Below, piece by piece: positions 62,773 through 64,000 of a DNA stretch of 64,000 nucleotides; the first letter of the stretch is position 1; the number at the start of each line of letters is the position of its first letter. A model generated the notes under the pieces. The model made no database searches. It saw only the letters and a program-made list of their open reading frames with translations, and was not told the origin of the DNA. The DNA is from Ferroplasma acidarmanus Fer1. Lineage in GTDB: Archaea > Thermoplasmatota > Thermoplasmata > Thermoplasmatales > Thermoplasmataceae. Location: contig NC_021592.1 of NCBI RefSeq assembly GCF_000152265.2, positions 1,736,001 to 1,800,000 of the forward strand. Direction: 5' to 3'. The position numbers and the translations under genes are program-made.

Positions 62773-63759
62773 ATGGAAAATACACATATAAACATATCGG
62801 CTCTTGATAATGTAGATATAGATAAAATACTGAAGCAAACAATAAAAGAGAAAATAGAGAAATTAATGGAAATAGAGTTAAATGCATATTTAGAGGAGAA
62901 TCCAGGAGTAAAGAATGGAAAATATAAGAGAGACCTAAAAACAAAGTATGGTGAAATAAAACAATTAAATATCCCAAGGGACAGGGATAGCAATTTCCAT
63001 ACACAGGTAATAGAACCATATAACAGGTCTATAGGAATGGAAGATCTTATAGTATCAATGTATTCCAATGGCATATCTACAAGGAGAATAGCAGGTATAC
63101 TTGAAGATATTTTAGGAAATAAATATTCTAAATCCACAGTATCAAGAATAACAGATTTAACCATGGAAGAGGTTTATAAGTTTATTAACAGGCCACTGGA
63201 TAAAAGGTATATAGCAGTATTTTTAGATGGTTTATTCTTCTATTTAAGAAGGGGGAATGTAGATAAAGAACCCGTAATATTTGCATTAGGAATTAAAGAA
63301 ACAGGAGAGTATGAGTTATTAGGATTCTATTTAACAGTTAAAGAATCACATAATGCATATAAGGATGTACTGGAAGACCTCTATAATAGAGGATTAAAGG
63401 AGCCATTGTTAATTGTAGCAGATGGAATAAAGAATTTAGATGAAGAAGTAATGGAAATATATCCCGGATCAGAGTTCCAGCTATGTACAATACACTATGC
63501 AAGAGGATTAAAATCCAATGTAAGGGAGAAAGATATTGAGGAAATAACTATAGACGCAAATAAGATGTTTAAATGTGATAATAAGGAAGAAGCTATAATA
63601 AGATTCAATGATTTTAAATACAAATGGGAGAATAAGTATAGTGCGCCCCACTTACATTTGGACACTTTGAATGATATAGTTAGATTAATGAAATCCTTTA
63701 TTTTACTATATCTACATAGGCAAACACTATCATCATATTTTTGCAGTATATCCTTGTGA
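62773..63759 (+). pseudogene. IS256-family (mutator-type) transposase, C-terminally truncated
   Basis: 328 codons, of which about the first 290 are homologous in character. DRDSNFHTQVIEPYNRS, the first catalytic Asp in AVFLDGLFF and the second in IVADGIKNL, and the CTIHYAR block typical of IS256 are present. From about NKYSAPHLH onwards the sequence is foreign. The usual remaining 90-100 residues with the third acid (Glu, in the 'TTNxIE' helix) are gone, so it should be inactive. Confidence 0.8.
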
Positions 63760-63905
63760 TTTTTACTGGGTTGCCAGATATTTTAAGTTCCTAGAATGGT
63801 TAACCTGCATATTCTATATATGGCAATAATCATTAATATAGCAGACTCTTAGGATATTGTCATATCTTTATATATTCTCAATGATAACTGTCCTAAATTA
63901 AGTGG
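63648..63905. mobile_element. Possible MITE-like unit bounded by inverted repeats
   Basis: CCACTTACATTTGGACA (63648-63664) and, inverted, TGTCCTAAATTAAGTGG (63889-63905) agree at 14 of 17 positions. The 258 bp between them has no credible gene. The left arm begins exactly where the IS256-like transposase loses homology. The right arm and next bases also resemble 148-174 at the left of the window. The sequence right of 63905 is not the continuation of the transposase, so it may be an IS remnant rather than a clean insertion. Confidence 0.4.
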
Positions 63906-64000
63906 TGCAGATCACCTTTATAAATACACAGAATTCTGGACACAATCAAACAATTCTCAATTTCAGGTAATCATATACAAATATATGAAATTATGAAGCA
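63906..64000. other. Window end, unassigned
   Basis: About 95 bp. An open frame of 29 codons (beginning ADHLYKYTEFW) ends at TGA near 63995. Nothing in it is recognised. It may belong to an IS that continues beyond the window. Confidence 0.3.

Larger units (their letters stand above)
62668..63647 (+). mobile_element. IS256-like element, right part missing
   Basis: The left end is placed near GGTTGTGTATGTAATTTTG (62668), which looks like an IS256-type terminal repeat. A 9-bp inverted repeat and a good ribosome site precede the transposase gene. The right end was sought as the reverse complement of the left repeat, and I do not find it before 64000. Homology ends at about 63640, where an inverted-repeat unit begins. 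Confidence 0.55.

Noticed and set aside
1-64000. CRISPR array
   Set aside because: No regularly spaced direct repeats of 24-40 bp were seen on reading through the window, and no cas genes are present.

Overview
The window is about 64 kb of AT-rich, densely coded chromosome from an archaeon of the order Thermoplasmatales, most likely a Ferroplasma/Acidiplasma-type acidophile. The evidence is a mevalonate-3-kinase and a mevalonate-3,5-bisphosphate decarboxylase (hallmarks of the Thermoplasma-type isoprenoid route), an archaeal Sec61-beta and S26B signal peptidase, an archaeal AsnRS-like asparagine synthetase, a CYP119-type P450, two archaeal tRNAs (Arg-TCG, Ser-GGA) and a TPP riboswitch before an MFS transporter. 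Many genes have short leaders or ATGA overlaps.

Region 1-4 kb is IS-scarred. A transposase fragment is joined directly to the second half of a sugar transporter. An IS481-type element sits inside an aldose-1-epimerase gene, with a 14-15 bp target duplication, and removing it on paper restores the reading frame. Region 4-28 kb is metabolic: a lone molybdopterin-binding oxidase subunit, MsrA, a CoA-transferase interrupted by one in-frame TAA, an aldo-keto reductase, four glycosyltransferases, a ThDP decarboxylase, an AllC/HyuC-type hydrolase, 3-hydroxyacyl-CoA dehydrogenase, M19 dipeptidase, MoaB/MoaC, an FkbM-like methyltransferase and GmhB. It continues with a second-type Hsp70 divergent from an unknown P-loop-like protein, the bisphosphomevalonate decarboxylase, a nitrilase-family hydrolase and a MocA-like cytidylyltransferase. 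MoaB/MoaC and MocA would serve the molybdenum hydroxylase at 4-6 kb.

Region 28-42 kb holds a translationally coupled pair of MutS-like ATPases, a divergent MFS/ArsR pair, the decayed right end of an IS200/IS605-type element, a TPR protein, an FAD oxidoreductase, a DJ-1/PfpI protein and an isoaspartyl peptidase/asparaginase. It ends in a small junk island: a PfkB kinase fragment and a DUF217 (VapB-like) antitoxin split by a TnpB-only element. The element's boundaries can be read to within about 2 bp, because joining its flanks recreates the antitoxin start (ATG-GTA-AAA|GTA-ATT...). HddA-like heptose kinase follows, matching GmhB at 22 kb.

Region 42-64 kb has a DHA2-type exporter, tRNA-Arg, P450, SfsA, M20 peptidase, threonine synthase, Sec61-beta (too short for automatic ORF lists), a signal peptidase, mevalonate-3-kinase, a four-CBS protein beside glycyl-tRNA synthetase, HtrA, HxlR, asparagine synthetase divergent from an Lrp/AsnC regulator, and tRNA-Ser. 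The tRNA-Ser 3' end overlaps a 1274-residue DUF4011-type helicase with a C-terminal nuclease domain (a candidate defence protein). Last come the TPP-riboswitch-controlled MFS transporter and a truncated IS256-type transposase ending at an inverted-repeat (MITE-like) unit.

The most notable signals are the reconstructible TnpB insertion with its implied target-adjacent motif and guide, the solo IS605 right end that looks like an omega-RNA scaffold, the riboswitch with an overlapping leader ORF, the Hsp70/P-loop divergent pair, the paired MutS-like ATPases and the single-polypeptide helicase-nuclease.
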